Assembly: GCF_007671655.1 (NCBI RefSeq)
Contig: NZ_VCGX01000004.1
Location: 62,001-126,000, forward strand
Reading direction: 5' to 3'
Source of the DNA: Marinobacter piscis
GTDB taxonomy: Bacteria; Pseudomonadota; Gammaproteobacteria; Pseudomonadales; Oleiphilaceae
Length of the DNA stretch: 64,000 nt
The number at the start of each line of letters is the position of its first letter. Position 1 is the stretch's first letter. A model generated the notes under the pieces. That model made no database searches and had not been told where the DNA came from. It saw only the letters and a program-made list of their open reading frames with translations. This document shows, one piece after another, positions 61,253-64,000 of this stretch. A program made the position numbers and the translations under genes.

Positions 61253-63049
61253 ATGGCTGACTCCTCCAACACGGTCCGCATCGGCTGTTCCTCCGCTTTC
61301 TGGGGTGACACGGAAACTGCGGCCGCACAGCTGGTTCACAAGGGCAACATTGGCTACCTGGTGGCCGACTACCTGGCAGAAATCACCATGTCGATCATGG
61401 CCGGCCAGAAGATGAAAGACCCGGGCCAGGGCTATGCCCGGGATTTTGTCGAAACGGTTATGGGCCCGCTGCTTGCTGATATCAAAGCCAAAGGCATCCG
61501 CGTACTGACCAATGCCGGCGGCGTAAACCCGGTTGCCTGTCGTGACGCTCTGCAGGCGCTGTGCGAAAAGGCCGGCGTGGACCTGAAGATCGCCCTGGTG
61601 CTCGGAGACGACCTGTTGCCGGAAAAGCAGGCACTGAGTAAAGCTGGCGTTACCGAAATGAGCACAGGCGACTCCATGCCGGCCATGATGGTGAGCCTGA
61701 ACGCCTATCTTGGCGCACCCGGTATGGTGGCTGCGCTGGAACAGGGTGCTGATATCGTTCTCACCGGCCGGGTCGTCGACAGTGCTCTGATCCTCGCTCC
61801 TCTGGTTCACGAGTTTGGCTGGAGCTGGGAAGATTACGACAAGCTGGCCCAGGGCAGCCTTGCAGGCCACTTGCTGGAGTGTGGTGCACAAGCAACCGGC
61901 GGTAATTTTACCGACTGGGAGGACGTTGCTGACGGCTTTGCCAATATGGGCTTCCCGATTGCCGAAGTGCAGGCAAACGGCGAGTTTGTTATCACCAAAC
62001 CCGAAGACACGGGCGGTCTGGTCAGTCGCGGAACGGTGGCGGAACAGCTGGTTTATGAAATCGGTGACCCCCGCGCCTATGTATTGCCGGATGTGGTTTG
62101 TGATTTCACCCATGTTGAGCTGGAAGAAAGCGGGCCGGACCGGGTTACGGTGCGCGGCGCCCGCGGGCTGCCCCCTACTGATAGCTACAAGGCGTCCGGC
62201 ACCTGGCCGGATGGCTTCAAGTGCACGGCGACCTTCCTGCTTGCCGGCATGCAGGCACCGGCCAAAGCCCAGGCGGTTGCGGAGGCCATTCTCAGCAAAA
62301 CCTCGCGGTTGTTTCAGGAGCGGGGTCTGTCTGACTACAGTGAAACCAGCATTGAGCTTCTGGGTACTGAAACCACCTATGGCAGGCACGGTCGCGGCCA
62401 GGACAGCCGGGAGGTTGTAGTCAAGATCAGCACGGCCCATGAAAAGAAAGCGGCGCTGGTGCTGTTCTCCCGGGAGATTGCACAGGCAGCCACAGGTATG
62501 GCTCCGGGGATTACCGGCATTGTCGGCGGCCGGCCTAATGTCATGCCCAAGATTCGTCTGTATTCATGCCTGGTTCCCAAGGCCCGGGTTGAGGTAACAA
62601 CGGACTTTGAGGGGCAGTCGTCAGTGGTGGATGTGGCTTCCTCCGGTGGCTTTCAGCCGGGTCAGATCAAAGATCAGCTTCCCGGTAAACCGGCCTCTGC
62701 GACGGATACAACCGTGCCTCTGATTGATCTGGCCTGGGCCAGAAGCGGTGACAAGGGTGACCACACGAATATTGGTGTGATTGCCCGCAAACCGGAGTTT
62801 GTTCCGTTTATCGAGGCGGCTCTGACCCGTGAGGCGGTTGCAGACTGGATGAGCCATACGCTTAACCCGGATAACGGCAGGGTGTCACGCTGGTCTATGC
62901 CGGGGCTCCCTGGGTTTAATTTTCTTCTTGAGCACAGCCTGGGCGGTGGCGGTATTGCCAGTCTGCGCATTGATCCGCAAGGCAAGGCGTTTGCTCAGCA
63001 GTTACTGGAGTTTCCGGTGCCGGTGCCTTCAGGGCTGGCTGGTTCTTAA
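61253..63049 (+). CDS. atuA: AtuA-like acyclic terpene utilisation protein (DUF1446)
   Basis: Large cytosolic protein of 598 residues from the AtuA/DUF1446 family, encoded in citronellol and geraniol degradation clusters; its reaction is not established. The N-terminal half shows [35 protein letters not shown] and [22 protein letters not shown]. The C-terminal domain (about 485-590) begins [25 protein letters not shown] 61253 with AGGATG upstream is preferred to ATG 61217, since [11 protein letters not shown] then starts the family homology. It is the first gene after the predicted promoter. Confidence 0.88.
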   Translation: MADSSNTVRIGCSSAFWGDTETAAAQLVHKGNIGYLVADYLAEITMSIMAGQKMKDPGQGYARDFVETVMGPLLADIKAKGIRVLTNAGGVNPVACRDALQALCEKAGVDLKIALVLGDDLLPEKQALSKAGVTEMSTGDSMPAMMVSLNAYLGAPGMVAALEQGADIVLTGRVVDSALILAPLVHEFGWSWEDYDKLAQGSLAGHLLECGAQATGGNFTDWEDVADGFANMGFPIAEVQANGEFVITKPEDTGGLVSRGTVAEQLVYEIGDPRAYVLPDVVCDFTHVELEESGPDRVTVRGARGLPPTDSYKASGTWPDGFKCTATFLLAGMQAPAKAQAVAEAILSKTSRLFQERGLSDYSETSIELLGTETTYGRHGRGQDSREVVVKISTAHEKKAALVLFSREIAQAATGMAPGITGIVGGRPNVMPKIRLYSCLVPKARVEVTTDFEGQSSVVDVASSGGFQPGQIKDQLPGKPASATDTTVPLIDLAWARSGDKGDHTNIGVIARKPEFVPFIEAALTREAVADWMSHTLNPDNGRVSRWSMPGLPGFNFLLEHSLGGGGIASLRIDPQGKAFAQQLLEFPVPVPSGLAGS

Positions 63050-63069
63050 ATTTCGGGTGAATGCACTCC

Positions 63070-63165
63070 GGGCGGCACTCCCTCCCGGGACACGCCGTGA
63101 ATACGTCCGTGTAGGCTTGAGCGCAGCATCCCTGCTGCTCACAGTCCCGGGAGGGAGTGCCGCCC
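63070..63165 (-). repeat. Structured AYGGAY element 7 (TwoAYGGAY-like), sense strand minus
   Basis: Arms 63070-63091 and 63144-63165 are a perfect 22-bp inverted repeat. The minus strand reads GCAGC-AGGGAT-GCTGC and then TAC-ACGGAC-GTATTCACGGCG. It lies between atuA and atuB, which are co-directional on the plus strand, so it is antisense inside the operon. Confidence 0.75.
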
Positions 63166-63199
63166 GTAGCGCTCAGACTTTAACAAAGGCTTTCAAGTT

Positions 63200-64000
63200 A
63201 TGAGTTATCAATCGGTTTTTCACCCTGATTTATTCAAGGGTCAGACATTTATCGTTACCGGGGGCGGCTCTGGTATTGGCCGCTGTACCGCGCACGAGCT
63301 CGCAGCCCTGGGTGCGCGAGTGGCGCTGGTGGGCCGTAAAGCCGAGAAGGTGGAAGCGGTCAAGGCGGAAATTCTTGAATACGGTGGCATGGCTTCGGCA
63401 CATGTGTGTGATATCCGTGAAGAAGAGTCGGTAAAAGCCACGGTGAAGGCCATTATTGCGGAGCACAAGGGACTGAATGGCGTGGTGAACAACGCCGGCG
63501 GTCAGTTCCCCTCCCCTTTGGCCGGCATTAACCAGAAAGGCTGGGAAACGGTGGTGCGCACCAATCTCACCGGCGGTTTTCTGATGGCCAGGGAGGCGTA
63601 TACCCAGGCTCTGGCGAAAACCGGCGGGGCCATTGTGAACATTGTCGCGGATATGTGGGGCGGTATGCCAGGTATGGGGCACTCCGGCGCAGCCCGGGCC
63701 GGTATGGTGAATTTTACTCAGACAGCCGCGGTGGAATGGGGTGCGTCCGGCGTTCGTGTAAACGCGGTTGCCCCTGGCTGGATTGCGTCCAGCGGTATGG
63801 ACAGCTACCCCGAGCATATGAAGCAGTGGATTCGTAGCCTTGGCGACAGTGTCCCGCTCAAGCGTATAGGGACAGAATCAGAGGTAAGCGCCGCCATCTG
63901 TTTTCTGCTGAGTCCGGCAGCTTCTTTTATCAGTGGTGACTGCCTTCGCATTGATGGTGCAGCTTCTCAGGGCGGGCGTGTGTGGCCGCTGCCCAAAGCC
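63200..64000 (+). CDS. atuB: SDR-family enzyme, AtuB-like / trans-2-enoyl-CoA-reductase-like, 3' truncated by window
   Basis: Short-chain dehydrogenase/reductase of at least 267 residues; the frame is open to the window end. The NAD(P) motif TGGGSGIG and the NNAGG motif are intact. The usual YxxxK is replaced by HSGAARAG, the form found in peroxisomal trans-2-enoyl-CoA reductase (PECR). The end EVSAAICFLLSPAASFISGDCLRIDG also matches that family. It follows atuA in the same direction, the place of atuB in P. aeruginosa. Substrate is likely an acyl-CoA thioester of the terpene pathway, by inference. Confidence 0.8.
   Translation, partial: MSYQSVFHPDLFKGQTFIVTGGGSGIGRCTAHELAALGARVALVGRKAEKVEAVKAEILEYGGMASAHVCDIREEESVKATVKAIIAEHKGLNGVVNNAGGQFPSPLAGINQKGWETVVRTNLTGGFLMAREAYTQALAKTGGAIVNIVADMWGGMPGMGHSGAARAGMVNFTQTAAVEWGASGVRVNAVAPGWIASSGMDSYPEHMKQWIRSLGDSVPLKRIGTESEVSAAICFLLSPAASFISGDCLRIDGAASQGGRVWPLPKA

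Noticed and set aside
61211..62440. 409-codon open frame opposite atuA
   Set aside because: It is an antisense shadow of the AtuA-like gene and would also cover the promoter and operator region.

Overview
The window looks like a chromosomal segment of a free-living, flagellated, moderately GC-rich gammaproteobacterium of the Pseudomonas/Marinobacter type. The genus is my inference. It rests on gene order: the nnr-tsaE-amiB-mutL-miaA-hfq-hflX-hflK-hflC set, then queG/orn/rsgA/motAB/psd, then fimW-fimX-serB-parC, follows the order I know from Pseudomonas aeruginosa. Almost everything is core housekeeping. I see no rRNA, tRNA, prophage, transposase or CRISPR array.

Layout. (1) 1-13.4 kb: the 3' part of cysN with a decayed APS-kinase tail, a YejK-type nucleoid protein, miaB, the phoL-ybeY-corC-lnt operon, a zinc-ribbon protein facing leuS, and leuS-lptE-holA. 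(2) 13.4-23.3 kb: two paralogous acyl-CoA dehydrogenases behind a PsrA-like operator, an orphan FlgEFG-like mini-protein, a short biotin operon (bioB-bioF-bioD, with bioH and bioC absent) under two BirA-like boxes, comF and an L-2-hydroxyglutarate-oxidase-like flavoprotein. (3) 23.4-26.6 kb: srkA, a small membrane-anchored unknown, and cmoA-cmoB for tRNA wobble uridine. (4) 26.6-39.7 kb, all on the minus strand: nnr to hflC, then hisZ and purA. (5) 39.8-48.3 kb: queG, orn, rsgA, motAB, psd and the elongation factor P module (efp, epmA, epmB). (6) 48.4-60 kb: a cyclic-di-GMP effector pair (fimW, fimX), serB, both topoisomerase IV subunits, YceI and cytochrome b561. (7) 60-64 kb: the start of an acyclic-terpene-utilisation-like cluster (atuR / atuA-atuB), cut by the window end.

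The most unusual signal is intergenic. Seven dispersed elements of about 100 bp, one enlarged to 188 bp, share a small conserved core with two hairpins whose loops read AYGGAY or AGGGAY. The core is enclosed by a 22-28 bp stem. Outer-stem sequence differs completely from copy to copy while base pairing is kept. The few mismatches are G-U pairs only on the strand that carries the AYGGAY loops. This points to selection on an RNA fold and resembles the published TwoAYGGAY candidate RNA motif. One copy, between bioB and bioF, has an 82-bp three-hairpin insertion exactly in the second loop. A further long hairpin after cysN belongs to another class.
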